Positions 11,975-23,445 of a DNA stretch of 64,000 bases are shown one piece after another. Each line of letters begins with the position of its first letter. Within the stretch, counting starts at the first letter, position 1. This stretch comes from Datisca glomerata. Taxonomy: Eukaryota > Streptophyta > Magnoliopsida > Cucurbitales > Datiscaceae. The notes below the pieces were generated by a model that ran no database searches, was not told where the DNA came from, and saw nothing but the letters and a program-made list of their open reading frames with translations. A program made the translations under genes and the position numbers. The stretch is taken from assembly GCA_003255025.1 (NCBI GenBank), contig QANY01008782.1, forward strand, positions 252,659 to 316,658, given 5' to 3'.

Positions 11975-12635
11975 CTTTTACCCCTTTAAATTTTTTTAAA
12001 TTTATAAAAAAGTGAAATTATTTTCTCTCTTCCTAGAAGATAACAAGGTGAAATTATTCATTCTATCTTCCTTTCTTCTTCTTAATTCGGGTTAAGGTTT
12101 CTTCTTCTTAATTCGGGTTAAGGTTAAATTATTCTCTCTCTTCCTTTTCTTTTTTTCTTTATTCTTCTTAATTTCAGTTTTTGGCATCATTTTGTTGAAT
12201 TTTTAATTTTTTCAAATTTCTTATCATAAGTATCATTATTTATGAAAATTTTCAGATTTCTTAATCTACGTTCTTTTTATGATTATCGAACAGATCCCAC
12301 TTCTTACAACTACAAACTGTGCAATTCTATAACAACCATGTATTGGTCAAACCCAGAACGAAACTGTTTTCATAAAAAAAACGTAGATGAAAAAATCTAG
12401 AAATTTTCATAAATAATGAGACTCATAACGAGAAATCGGGAAAATTTAAAAAATTCAAAATAATGTCAAAAACTAAAATTAACAAGAAGAGAGAGAATGG
12501 ATTAGGAAGAAGAAAGGAAAATATAAAGAATAATTTCACCTTCTTACCTTCTAACAGATGATTAAATAGAAGAATGAGGAGAAAAGGAAGAGAAGGGGTT
12601 CTTATTATAAATTTTAAAAAATCTAAGGGGGGAAG
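11975..12635. repeat. Long imperfect inverted repeat (fold-back/MITE-like)
   Basis: The left arm (about 11,985-12,290) and right arm (about 12,365-12,630) are inverted copies. AAGGTGAAATTATTC near 12,046 pairs with GAATAATTTCACCTT near 12,528. CATTATTTATGAAAATTT near 12,232 pairs with AAATTTTCATAAATAATG near 12,400, and CTACGTT near 12,265 pairs with AACGTAG near 12,380. The arms are separated by about 75 bp. The left arm also contains a short direct duplication (CTTCTTCTTAATTCGGG twice). Its right end abuts the hAT element. No ORF. Confidence 0.65.
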
Positions 12636-12769
12636 GCCTAGTTAGTTAATACGCATATTTTTTGCGTTTAATACGCGTATTTTTGGCGTTTTCCCTTTTT
12701 TTGGTCGTTTTCGTTTTTTACTGAAAGATACGGAATAATACATATTTTTTTGCTTCAACTGTATAATAC

Positions 12770-12798
12770 GCGTTTAATACGGATTCCGTATTAAACGC
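12770..12798. repeat. 29-bp near-perfect palindrome in hAT subterminal region
   Basis: GCGTTTAATACGGA, a single central T, then TCCGTATTAAACGC. It contains two head-to-head copies of the TTTAATACG subterminal motif that is scattered from 12,648 to 12,780. In hAT elements such repeated subterminal motifs are transposase binding sites, so this is a plausible high-affinity site. Confidence 0.75.
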
Positions 12799-12839
12799 AA
12801 TGACTAAAATGGGCAAAATCCCCATTCTTCACATTTTTT

Positions 12840-13676
12840 AGGACTCATGCTTCTTGATTCCATTCCAGTGATTTCCATCCTCTCTCGGTCTCTCTCTTCT
12901 CCATTATTGATTCTCCATTGTTAAAGCCTCTCTCTTCTGTTTTTCACGAATTCTATAATCTCTTTAGTCTGGTAAGTTCTTCGCGATCTCTGGTCTCTTC
13001 AGAATTTAGATTCTAGAAAACCCTAATCCCCAAATTGCTTCATCTCTAATCTCTGGTTCTTTTTTATTTTAAGCTCTAATTCTTCGTGAATCGTGATTCT
13101 CCATTATTGAAGCCTCGCTCTTTGGTCTGGTAAGTTCTTATGTTCTTCGTGATTCTCCATTGTTGAAGCCTCACTCTCTTATCTTTGGTCTATTCTGTTT
13201 ATAGGTAATTTATTCATTCTACTCCTTTATATGTAATTGTCTATGTCTGATTCTGCTGGAGGATTACAAATATAGTCTTTGAGTTCCACCGTAAACTTAA
13301 TTAAGCGCAAACTTTTTTTCCATTGTTTGGATTGTAGAAATTATAATTCAGTCTCTGATGTATAACATCTTATATTCTTGGTCTTAGATAGAATTAGTCA
13401 TAGTAATTTCCTCTTGAAAGTGAGACCTCCCTAATTGATTTTATTTTTTCACGAAGGTTTTAAGATGATAGGTAAATTCTGTTCTGGTTGGACTTCTCTG
13501 AATTGAATTTAATTGTAGAAAATTAAACTGAATTGGACTCGTGTTGTTAATTCAGAACTTCTCTAAACTGAATTAGAATTGTGCTGTTAATTCAGATTTT
13601 CTGAATTTAGTTTCTGTTAATTCAAATTATGTCTTGTTTATAGGTTTTATTGATTCTATTTCTGAATTTCTGAATT
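12840..13676 (+). other. hAT 5' untranslated region with duplicated donor-like segment
   Basis: Related copies of GATTCTCCATT(A/G)TTGAAGCCTC occur near 12,909, 13,095 and 13,152. GTCTGGTAAGTTCTT, resembling a splice donor, occurs at about 12,967 and 13,126. This looks like a duplicated 5' leader exon and intron boundary ahead of the transposase start. No coding sequence. Confidence 0.45.
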
Positions 13677-15763
13677 TTGATTATCATGGTGAGGAAAAAA
13701 GATAAGTTTTGGGATTACGTTGAACAGTCAAATAATCATTTCAAGTGTAAATTTTGTGAGAGAGATTTTTCTGGAGGGATTTCTAGAGTAAAGTCTCATT
13801 TATCTGGAATTAGTGATCGTGATATTGATATATGTAGTAAAGTAACGGAGGAGGTTCAAGTTGAAGCGTATTTTTTAATTAGCGATTCAAGTTCTAGTTC
13901 TAGTCAGAAAAAGAAAAAATGATTCGGTTAATGAAAGTAATGAAGGATCGAACGCTTGTTCTTTGGGTCTATCTAATCATACTCAAACCACAATCTCAAA
14001 ATTCTCTGCTAAGAAAGAGAAGAGCAATGCTGACAAAACATTGCTCATTTTTTCATCATGAGCAACATAGCATTTAATATTATTCAGTCCAAGTCATTTC
14101 TTCACATGAGTAAAGCTTTAGGTGATTTTGGTTGTCGTTATATTGTACCTAGTTATTCAACGCTTCGTACTAAGTTAGTACCTGAGGCAAGAACAGATGT
14201 TGAGACTTATGTTGCATGTATAAAACAATCATGGACTAGTACATGTTGTACTATTATGTCAGATTCTTGGACAGACATAAGAAGAAGGTCATGGGTTAAT
14301 GTTATCGCTAGCTCACCGTTAGGTGCTATGTTCACAGGAGAGATTGACTGGTGAGTATCTTTATAACATTCTTTCTTCTGTCATCGATGAAATTGGCCAT
14401 GAACATGTTGTGCAAATAGTTACTGATAATGCCTCAAATTATGAGTCTGCCGGTTGCATGCTGATGGAAAAATATCCTCGATTATACAGGACTAAATGTG
14501 CAGCTCATGGTATTAATTTGTTATTGAAAGATCATTATAATCAAATTGAATGGGTGAAAAGTGTGATTGATGATGCGAAAAAAATAGTAGATTACATATA
14601 TAAGCATCATATGGTATTGCAATTGATGAGAAAATATACAGATGACAGGGAGTTAAAATTTTCGTGTAAGACTAGATTTACTTCGAACTTTTTGATGCTT
14701 CAATCAATAATTGATCGTGAAAAAAATTTGAGAATTTTGGTTGCTTCTTTTGAATGGAGGGGTTTGAATTTTACTAAGACTGCACAGGCTAAGTCAATGA
14801 CGTCAATAATTCAGAATGAGTCTTTCTGGGTAGATGTGAAAGATTATGTGAATGTTGTTGAGCCTCTGGTGAGAGTTCTTTGATTAGTAGATGGTGAGGG
14901 ATCTATAGTGGTATGTTTATATGATGCTATGGAGAGGGCACGAGAAGCACTTGATCAATATTATGTAAAAGATCCATCTCGTTATTATTTTATGATGAAA
15001 ATATTTGAGCAGAGAAGAGAGAAGAACATTCTCCATAAGGTACATGCTACTACTGCACTTCTTAATCTAGCTTATATGGTTAGTGAGAAGTACAAAGAAG
15101 ACAACATTGATATTAGAGAAGGGGTCGAATATCTTGTTCAACAGTTGGGTTCTTTAGATGAAAGAGATCAGCCGGTAACTGAACTAGTTAAATATCGTTT
15201 AAAGTTTACGCGCTTGTTCAATTGTGCAGCCACTGCTATGATAAACACTAGTCATCCTCGTAAGTGTTTCTTCATTTTGAATTATATTTTCATATGTTTT
15301 ATGTTGATTTCATTCCCAATGTAAATAGTTGTATTTATAGGTATTTGGTGGCAGCTTAATGGTTTAATATTCCCTGTATTGCAAAAGATTGCAATTAGAA
15401 TTTTGAGTCAATAGTGTAGCTCGTCAGCTTGTGAAAGAACTTGGAGTGCATGGGAAGTAGCCCAAATGAAAAAGGAGAATTAGATTGGCACCGACAATGT
15501 TGGATGATTTGGTGTACGTGAGAATGAACTCTTCGATGATGACAATGTATAAAGATCGTGAAGTGCTGGATATGACGCCTATTGATCTTTCTAAGATCAA
15601 TCCATTTGCTGAAGAAGGATTTGAAGAAGAACTAGAATATTTTTTTGAAGAAGAACCATTTACTTTATATGACATGAGTTTGTGCAACTGGTTTGAGTTA
15701 TTTCGTACCCTAAACGAATCTTATTTTGATGAAACTTTACCACTCGACGATCCCATTATTTGA
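13677..15763 (+). pseudogene. hAT transposase, BED zinc finger, frameshifted
   Basis: Domains appear in order across three frames. At 13,677-13,922 is a BED-type zinc finger (CKFC, then HL and a closing C in ICSKV). At 14,058-14,354 is the DUF659 region with MSDSWTD, carrying the first catalytic-type Asp. At 14,323-14,883 is the RNase H-like core with VTDNASNYESAG (second Asp) and CAAHGINLLLKD. At 14,908-15,270 is a helical segment (YYFMMKIFEQRR). From 15,342 is the dimerisation block ILSQ-stop-CSSSACERTWS, then LDDLVYVRMNS and an acidic tail to 15,763. Breaks are a frameshift in the poly-A after 13,905, another near 14,060, one before 14,323, a stop at 14,881, a probable intron then a +1 shift, and the in-frame stop in the dimerisation motif. 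Full-length relatives are usually 650-800 residues, so most of the protein is still readable. Confidence 0.85.
15260..15341 (+). other. Probable intron in hAT transposase
   Basis: Starts GTAAGTGTTTC after the codons for SHP and ends TTTATAG just before the dimerisation exon (GTATTTGGTGGCAG). Length about 80 bp and T-rich, as for plant introns. Reading without it stops the frame; removing it leaves a single extra T before the conserved Trp-Trp, so there is also a frameshift. Confidence 0.55.
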
Positions 15764-16103
15764 TAGTTTTTATGGATTGAATATTTTGGATTAATGACTA
15801 TATTTTGGTTGAATAGAATACTATTTATTGATCAATATATTTTGGTTTATGAAAATGTTTAAAAATTTGTAGAATGATATTTTTTGTCATATTCATAATA
15901 TATTGTTATATTAATATTAATTTATAAATTTTAAAGCCGTATTTTTAGTATCGCATTTTTGAAAAGAAAATGTATAATACTCGTTTAAAATCTGTATCTG
16001 AATTTTTATGTATCACGTATTATTGACCGAATTTTAACCGAATATTTGACCGTTAAATTCTCGAATTATATATGCCGAATAATACTCTGTATTTTGCCGT
16101 CTC
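15764..16103 (+). other. hAT 3' subterminal region
   Basis: AT-rich, no ORF. From 15,930 it carries diverged copies of the terminal motif (GTATAATACTCG, GTATCACG, GAATAATACTC), mirroring the AATACG repeats at the left end. Confidence 0.45.
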
Positions 16104-16118
16104 CGAATTAACAAACTA

Positions 16119-17519
16119 TGGGGAAAGGAAGACATGGGGTTTCTTTCATAATTTTTAAATAATTAAGGGGGAGAAACAAATATCTAATATGCCACAGTAT
16201 TAAACACGAGGTTCTTTTGTAAATTTTAAAAAAATTAAGGGGGAAAGGAAGAGACAGGTTTTATTTTGTAATTTTTAATAATTTTCTCTAAAAATAAAAA
16301 ATAGTCATTGACACACTTTTCAAAAGAGGAATGTCAAGCGCTATAAAAATTTCCCCACCCCGCTAATTGCTTTCAATTTCCGTAGTTTATATAATATATA
16401 TACAGTATAAATTATATAAATTTCATATAGATTTTACTCAAAATTTGATGGCGTGGCAAACAATTTTGACGCCGATTTTTTTTTTTACAATTAGGGTGAC
16501 TATTTTTTTATCTTTGGATATATTTTTAAAGTGATCTATTCTTGATGTTCTACAGGGAAAATTAAATATTTAAGCTAGTTTATTTTTTACTTTTGTTAAA
16601 TGACCATTTTTTCCTATCTTGCAGATATGGCCGAAAATAAAGAAAGATATATTAAATAGTTAAGATTCTTTATGTTATTTTATTTTTATATCCTCAATAT
16701 AACTGATTTTTGTTTAGATTTATCTTTCCTCTTCTTCGTGGCTTCTCTCTTGGTTTCTCTTGCAACTTCTCTTTCCTTTTCTTCATGGCTTCTCTTGCAG
16801 CTTACAAATTTTAAGCTTTTCGGATTTGTAGATTTTGAGCTTCTTCTTCAATTCTTTATTTCTTCATACCTGTAACAGAAAGCAACTTAATTTTGGGTTG
16901 ATTTAGTTTCTCTTTGCGGCAAAATCATTTGATTTGGAAATTGTATAATGGGTGAATTGATCAACATATTTCTGTAACAATTTTCTTCTACTCGAAATCA
17001 AGTACATTATTCTTTCTTCCTCTGTTTTTTCTTACGATAGTCTTTCTATTTTTCTAAGCATTGTTGCAAAATTGTTCAATAGTATAACATTGCATGTTCT
17101 ATCTGATTTTAGATTTTGGGATTTATTTTAGAATTAGGGATTTTAACCTACATTTACGTTTTCAAATCTTTTTTTAGCATAGTTCATTGATGCACTGGAT
17201 AATTGCTCTATTTTTTGTATCATAACATAGAATATAATTATATTATACTTACTGTAATTGTCGTTGAATCATGTTCTATAGATTTTTTGCCTTCCCTGTT
17301 ATATTGTACATAGTCATATACTGTATAGTAGATACTTACATAGTGTGTTAAGTTTTTACTGTCGTTATTGTTGACTCCCGTTCTGCAGATTTTGCCATCC
17401 TTGTTTTATAGTATATAGTTATATACTATATAGTAGATACTTATATACTATTTTCATATTTTCCATTTACTTTTTTATTGTTATACTTTTTAGGTCTAAT
17501 GGTGAATATTCTCATTATT
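16119..17519. other. AT-rich region between hAT and MULE
   Basis: 16,128-16,290 holds two loose copies of TTTTGTAATTTTTAA...AATTAAGGGGGA, also seen left of the hAT element at about 12,600, so the hAT inserted into a locally repeated sequence. 16,370-17,519 includes T-rich stretches and a duplicated ATATACTATATAGTAGATACTTA-like block near 17,325 and 17,425. It may be the 5' part of the MULE, but no TIR was found. The open frame at 16,672-16,875 is T-rich and has no motif. Confidence 0.4.
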
Positions 17520-17524
17520 GATTT

Positions 17525-19286
17525 TTTATGATGGAAGGTGGGAGGATGTGAGAAATTACATTGACTACAAGATTAAGCCATTGTTGGTTGTTAATGATGC
17601 ATCACACAATGTTTTGCTTGGTTTAGTATCTCGTGCATTAGATGTAGATTCTAATGATTTGTGTTTGATGATGGACATTGAATCTGGAGGATAAACTTTT
17701 AATTTTGTAGAGATTAACGTAGATTATGACGTTGTGTGGTATCTTACTTTGATGAATAATGAGAAAGGGAGAAATCATACGTTAATTGTTACATCCCGCA
17801 TTGGTTAATAGGACATCTAATGTTGTTGTTAGTGTTGGAATTTTATCATCATTAGAGGTTGGGCCTTCATCTCAAATGATTGTTCATGATGATCCTTCTG
17901 AACCTTCTTTGTGGATAAAGTAGATGCGAGAAGTCATTCTCAGCTTAAAATATGAGTTGAAAAAGGCGTTAGACTTGATAGCTTTGAAGCACAATTTTCA
18001 ATTTATGACTAGCAAGTCTAATCATGAAATGTATATAGTTAAGACTTGCTAGTGGTTTGTACGTGTTTCACGTTATAGAGGTGGTGAAATTTAGCGTGTT
18101 AGAAAGTATGTAAAGGAGCACACTTGTTCTCTTGACACTGTACAAAGTGATCATCATCAAACTACTTCGACAATTGTTAGTGAGTGTATAAAGGATAAGT
18201 ATATGTGTGGAGTTGATGATCGCACACAACCTAAGGACATTATTCATCATATGCGTATGAATTACGACATTAATATAAGTTACTATAATGCTTGGAAGGC
18301 AAAAAAAAAAGAGCTCTTGATTTGATTTGTGGATATCTGGAAGAGCTATGTGATATTATCTTCCTATTGCTTTCACTTGTAGAAGAATAATCCTGGTATG
18401 ATAACTTGTAAATTACTATAAGTGTATATATATTAACTGTTATTATTCACTCAATTATTAAAAATGAGTTTGTGTTTAGGAAATATTTTTTTTATATATT
18501 TTAGGTACTGTCACACATTTGCATACTGATCGTGATTGTCAGCTAAAATATTCTTTTCATGGCGTTGGGGCCTTCTTTAAGTGGCAGTCGGCATTGTAGA
18601 CCTGTTATAGGCATTGACAGGACATTTTTGATGAATAAGTATCCTGGTACACTTATGATTGCTTCAATGCTTGATGGTAGTGACCAAATTTTTCCATTAG
18701 CTTTTGCGATTATAGATTTAGACATTGATCTGGCTTGGGTTTGGTTTATAGAGAAGTTGAGTTGTGCCCTTTAATAACATGAAGAATTGGTAATTATTTC
18801 CGATCGACATAATAGCATCCCAAAGGCTGTTGTAAAATATTTTGCAGATGTTTATCATGGTTCTTGCATGCAACATCTACTTAATAATGTGAAGACGATA
18901 TATAAAATGTTCAAGCTTGATAGTTTATTCTATAAATGTGCGAGGGCATATAGGATTGTAGATTTGAGTTGCATATATGTAGTTTAGAAGACATTGTTCC
19001 TTCTATACGGTCTTACTTAAGTGGTGTTGGGTATGAAAAATGGGCTCGTGCATAGTTTATTAGACGGTAGTATAATGTGATGACTTCAAACCTTGTGGAG
19101 ACATTAAAATCTTTTCTAAAGGATGCTAGATCATTCCCTATTGCTTGCCTTATTGATTATATTCAATAAAAGTTACAGTTATGGTTTTATAATCAGAGGA
19201 TTGCTGCAAGTTGTATGATTACTTGTTTGACAAAAGAAGTCGAGAAAGATCTACGTGCTTCCTATGGGTGTTTTCTCAACCACCAA
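17525..19286 (+). pseudogene. MULE (MURA-like) transposase, truncated
   Basis: The N-terminal part (17,537-17,690) contains VNDASHNVLLGLVSRAL. The MuDR DNA-binding region (about 17,930-18,330) shows LIALKHNFQF, a KEHTCSLD motif and a DINISYYNAWKAK motif. A 109-bp intron at 18,396-18,504 (GT...AG) splits the codons following NPG. The MULE catalytic domain runs 18,505-18,990 with GIDRTFLMNKYPGTL (Asp kept, usual Gly replaced by Arg), QIFPLAFAI, and IISDRHNSIPKAV (second Asp). 19,000-19,260 has the weak C-terminal helix region. Stops in at least five places and frame changes rule out function. The 3' end is cut by a gypsy LTR at 19,287. No TIRs were identified. Confidence 0.85.
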
Positions 19287-19900
19287 TGATGTAAAGACAC
19301 GTGTTATGACGCATTAGGAGGTCCCCTGATGAAAGAAAATTTCTAAGGAGAAGGATCAACTTTGACTGATCAGCTTCAAGGAAGCTCAAGTTGCACAAAC
19401 CCGAGCACGTATGAAAGATCAAAGTTCAGGAGGAGAGCTTTGTTAACCCCGAGCACAAGGCCATCATTTCTCACCAGAAATAGCATTCAAAATGTCCAAT
19501 CGCCATGACAGGATATCAAGATAGGCTCTGTCCGGTCATTTCGACATTTTTGCAAAACGCTTTATGCCAAGGTCGCCTCCCTTATGTCCAATCAAAGACA
19601 GACATCGTGTCTTGTGACGCTTCCCCAGCAAGCCTCCGAGAGGCTTCTTCAACATGCTTCCTCCCACCAAAAACCCATATTTAAATACTTTTACCAACAA
19701 ACGGGAGAGGTATGCCTTCTCTCCCCTGAGGAAGTTATTTTTAAATATCAATTAAATACTGACTTAGGCATCAGAGGCTCTTCGATGAGAAAACCATCCT
19801 TGATTCTTTATTTAGAGAGACTCAAACACTAAGGATATGATGAGCTCAATCTGGAGGGAAGAATATACGAAGAATGTTGTTGAGGTTTTCGGCCAAAACA
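19287..19900 (+). mobile_element. Gypsy 5' LTR, about 614 bp
   Basis: The right end, GGCCAAAACA at 19,891-19,900, is followed at once by a primer-binding-site-like sequence, which fixes the LTR end. The left end is placed at a TG at 19,287 (alternative 19,290), where similarity to the MULE transposase ceases. A TATTTAAATAC box near 19,679 may be the promoter. There is no matching 3' LTR downstream, so the element is truncated or the other LTR is unrecognisable. Confidence 0.55.
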
Positions 19901-19923
19901 GTTGGTGTCGTCTATGAGAACGA
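19901..19923 (+). other. Primer-binding site of gypsy element
   Basis: GTTGGTGTCGTCTATGAGAA is a diverged form of the TTGGCGCCGTCTGTGGGAA sequence that follows the 5' LTR in many Tat-type plant gypsy elements. A better preserved copy lies on the minus strand at 43,414-43,435. It is the site where tRNA would prime minus-strand cDNA. Confidence 0.65.
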
Positions 19924-20679
19924 CTGTAAAGTTGTTCCTGTTAAAAGCATTTGTAACTCTTTCTCTCATGCAAAGAGAGGATGAGTTGGCACACTAGGCC
20001 ATCAAAGTCTAGAATGAGAGAGAGGACTCACCTCTTCCCCTGATGGAGGAAGGATCTTCTTCCGTCATAATGATTATGCAACGAAGAAGGAAAGACATGT
20101 TGGATACCATTCAAATCACAATGGTGTCTCGCACATGAATGGTACTCCCCCACGACTCAAAACCTCACTGGCGGACTCACCACACATTTACATAACCATG
20201 AGGGAAAGTTATTTGTGTGAAAGTAAGGCGACTCCCTAACTTGGAGGAACTGTCACCCCTCGAAGAAACCAGGACCAAATGGAAACCAGACTTCACAGGG
20301 TCAAGCACTCCCCTTTTGTAAAGTTTTGGTTGAGGTCATCCTAGAAGGATAGAGGAGGAGAACAAGGTCTCCGGAGAAAAAATGAAGGCAACGACCTCTA
20401 AAGAACCCTCTGGAGGAAGTATGTGAGTAGCTACAGAAGATGGAGGAAAATATTGGTGGGACACCTCCACCATGATCCTTGGGGCCCCTTTTTTTCCACC
20501 AACAATATTGGAAAGCTCAACTTAGGATAAGAAAAATCGCACTGTATGGGTAAACGAACCTAGAAACATTCCTAGTTGAAATACGGAGTCTTGCACCAAT
20601 CCCCCACCACGGGTGAAACATGAATCTAGGTTAGACAGCTCCTGGCTCCCATGTCTCGATTCGGGTGAAACAGAAGGAG
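19924..20679 (+). other. Gypsy internal region, no gag-pol recognisable
   Basis: GC-richer than its surroundings. A short open piece from about 20,043 (ATGGAGGAAGGATCTTC) could be a Gag start, but no Gag core, protease or RT motif follows. The element looks like a non-autonomous or internally deleted derivative. Confidence 0.4.
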
Positions 20680-21056
20680 TAAGGGTGAAAATTATTTTAC
20701 CGAACCAAACTAAAAATGACTGGTTCATTCGGTTCTCTGTGTGTGTTTGGTTCGGTTCGAAAAAATGAGAGAACTAAGGTTTCAATTAGATTCAAAATTT
20801 TGATGGTTTTTGAACTGAACCGAAATAAAACAAAATTTATTTTATATTATTTTTTCAATAATATCATTTAAAAATCATTTAAAAAATCATTTTTAATTAA
20901 TAATACCGAACCAAAAAACCAAAACAAACCGAACTGAGACTCACGGTTCAGTTCTTTTGACATAAATGTCATGGTTTGGTTCAATTTTATTGCCGAACTG
21001 AAGTTCGGTTTGATTTTCACCAAAAAGCCGATCGAACCGAACCGTGAACACCCCTA
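20680..21056. mobile_element. MITE, about 377 bp, hAT-like ends
   Basis: The ends read TAAGGGTG at 20,680 and, inverted, TAGGGGTG at 21,056. Between them are inverted tracts of GGTTCGGTTCG and ACCGAACCGAACCG that could fold into a long stem. Such TAGGGGTG-ended, GGTTCGG-rich sequences are common non-autonomous plant elements. The flanking 8 bp (AGAAGGAG and GGACGAAG) agree at only about half of positions, so the target duplication is unproven. It is nested in the gypsy derivative. Confidence 0.55.
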
Positions 21057-21654
21057 GGACGAAGGCCGTGCAAAATATGGTACATGGGCTGGGGAATAAA
21101 GCCATGACATGAAGCCTCAGTGAGAGGGTAAGGACGGCGAGACCCCTCGCTCTGACCTTTGGTAGAACCAGACTTTTCACAGGGAAATACACGGATATGT
21201 TCCCCTAAAGCTCCCACTCGATGCGGGTAAACCCATCCGGAGGACCCTATGAACGACGACCAACTTGGAGGGCGGCCCAAGGAAGAACTTGAAGGACCGT
21301 GATAAGTCAGCACTCAACCTCGAGCGGAGTGTGAAGCTCAAGGTGCCTTACTGATGAGGCAAGGATGACGTATGGAAAGATAGACGCTCCAATAAAAAAT
21401 GAAGGGTAAGAGCTCAAGAAACAAAATCTCGACTGTCTCCAGCCCTCCACCTCGATGTACTCATCGACATTGTCCAGATAAGAGGTCTCATTTTTCTATT
21501 CAAACAATCTTCTTATTTAAGATTAACCTCTTATAAGGTCTTTTTTGAGCGAATCTATTTTTATGGAAAAATAGAACACGTCGTAGAAATATTTGCTAAT
21601 GATTTTGTGGCTACCTTGCGAATCTCCAAGGATCAACTATTCTAGAACGTGAGA
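21057..21654 (+). other. Gypsy internal region continued
   Basis: GC-richer sequence resuming after the MITE, leading into the tandem arrays. No conserved protein motif was found in any frame. Confidence 0.35.
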
Positions 21655-22010
21655 CAGAGGATTAAAAAGTGATGAATGACGTGGTGCTCGAACCCGTCAG
21701 TCGGGATTAAAAAGTGATGACTGGCTTGTGCTCAAACTCGTCGTTCGGGATTTAACAAAAAATGATGAATGGTGATGTGCTCTAACCCACCAGTCAGGAT
21801 TAAATAAAAAGTGAGGACTGGTGATGTGGTCTAACCCACCAGTCGAGATTAACAAAAAAATGATGACTGGTAATGTGCTCTAACCCACTAGTCGAGATTA
21901 AACAAAAAGTGATGACTAGTGATGTACTCTAACCCACCAGTCGGGGTTAAACAAAAAGTGATGTCCTCTAGCCCACTAGTCGAAATTAAACAAAAAGTAA
22001 AGTCTGTCGA
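21655..22010 (+). repeat. Tandem array, 49-bp unit, about 7 copies
   Basis: Successive units start at GATTAAA(C)AAAAAGTGATGA and run through CTCTAACCCACCAGTCGG. Unit starts at 21,749, 21,798, 21,847 and 21,896 are exactly 49 bp apart; the first and last units are shorter or diverged. It lies inside the gypsy derivative immediately before a second array. Confidence 0.85.
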
Positions 22011-22890
22011 GCACCTTTGACGGGATACAAGGATCTATCTAGAGCAAGCATGCCTTACTAGACATCAAGGAAATATGTTGGCGGAGCACTCATGCTTGCA
22101 GATGGGATCAAAGGTCTAGCTAGATCAGACACGCTTGCTAAACATTAAGGAAAGGTGTCTGCAGAGCACCCATTCTCGTAGACGGGATTCAAGGATTTAG
22201 CCAAAGCAGGCAGGCTTAGCTAGACATTGAGGAAATATGTATTTTGAGCACTCTTGCTCATAGACGGGATCTAGCCAGAGCATGCACACTTGGTTAGACA
22301 TCGATGAAAGATGTCTACCGAGCATTCATGCTCGCAGATGAGATTCAAGGGTATAGCCAGAGCAGGTACGCCTAGCTAGACATTAAGTAAAGATGTATAC
22401 CAAGCACTCATGCTCACAGATGGGATTCAAGGGTCTAGCCAGAGCATGCACGCCTGGATAGACATTTAGGAAAGATGTCTTCTGGGCACTCATGCTCGCA
22501 GGCAGGATATAGCCAGAGCAGGCACGCCTGGCTAGACATCGAGGAAAGATGTTTGCTGAGCATGAGTGCTCGCCGACGAGATTTAAGGGACTAGGTAGAG
22601 CCACGCCTAGCTAGACATCAATGAAAGATATATGCCGAGCACTAAATCTCGCAGACGAGATTTAAGGAAATATGTATGCTGAGCACCCATGCTCATAGAC
22701 TGGGTCTAGCTAAAACAGGCATGCCTGATTAGACATCGAAGAAATATGTTTGTCAAGCACTTATGCTCGCATACAGGATCTAGCTAGAGCAGGCACGCTT
22801 GGCTAGACATCAAGGAAAGTAATGTCTGTCGAGCATTGATGCTTGCAGATGAGATTCAAGGGTCTAGCCAGCGTAGGCACGCTTGACTAC
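22011..22890 (+). repeat. Tandem array, 74-82 bp unit, about 11 copies
   Basis: The anchor TAGACAT occurs at 22,059, 22,221, 22,295, 22,377, 22,459, 22,533, 22,612, 22,730 and 22,804 (TAAACAT at 22,139), giving spacings of mostly 74 or 82 bp. Each unit carries CGAGCACTCATGCTCG or a variant, an inverted repeat with a 6-bp stem and 4-base loop, plus TCTAGCCAGAGCAGGCACG. The array ends abruptly near 22,890 together with the element. Confidence 0.85.
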
Positions 22891-23407
22891 ATGCATATAC
22901 ACATATATTATTTTTGGCTTGTCATTGTAATCACAGTACTCCAACATAATACTTCACATGTCAGTTTGTACATTTACTTACAGTAATCATCAATATACCA
23001 CTGCAAATATAGTTTCTTTTCGTAAATAAATATTAATATCCTACTAGACAATCCTTGAATGTGTACTGTGAGTAAACATAAATATTATGCTGCCTATATA
23101 ATTTATGTAATACATGAAACATTAACTATACTTCCCTACAATAGCTGATTATTTACTGAGAATAAATATCAATATACAATTGTAGATATAACTTATATGC
23201 TCAATTAAACATAAATATGTTAATCAACAGTTAATGACTATATGTTCATATACTAGAGGCATATACATTTATACTATTGTTGGTTTGTCATTGTAATACA
23301 CTACTCCAACATAATACTTCACATGTTAGTTTGTACATTTTAACATACAGTTAAGCATGTTTACATAGTGAACCATATGCAATCACCTTACATTGAAGTT
23401 AAGGTTA

Positions 23408-23445
<38 letters not shown>

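Larger units (their letters stand above)
12639..16118 (+). mobile_element. hAT transposon, about 3.5 kb, defective
   Basis: TAGTTAGTTAATACG (12,639-12,653) and the inverted right end, reading TAGTTTGTTAATTCG (16,118-16,104), match 13 of 15. Flanks GGGGAAGG (12,629-12,636) and GGGGAAAG (16,120-16,127) give a probable 8-bp target duplication with 7 of 8 matches, if the element ends lie 1-2 bp outside the core TIR. The 5' subterminal region repeats AATACG many times and includes a 29-bp palindrome; the 3' side has related but weaker ATAAT(A/G)C copies. The interior encodes a BED-finger hAT transposase with frameshifts, so the copy could at most be mobilised in trans. Confidence 0.75.

Noticed and set aside
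20941..21313. Two overlapping minus-strand ORFs of 83 and 98 codons
   Set aside because: They straddle the MITE end and gypsy interior, follow no domain, and cross an insertion boundary.
22011..22890. Possible CRISPR-like array
   Set aside because: Repeats are contiguous without unique spacers and lie inside a plant retroelement; it is an ordinary tandem array.
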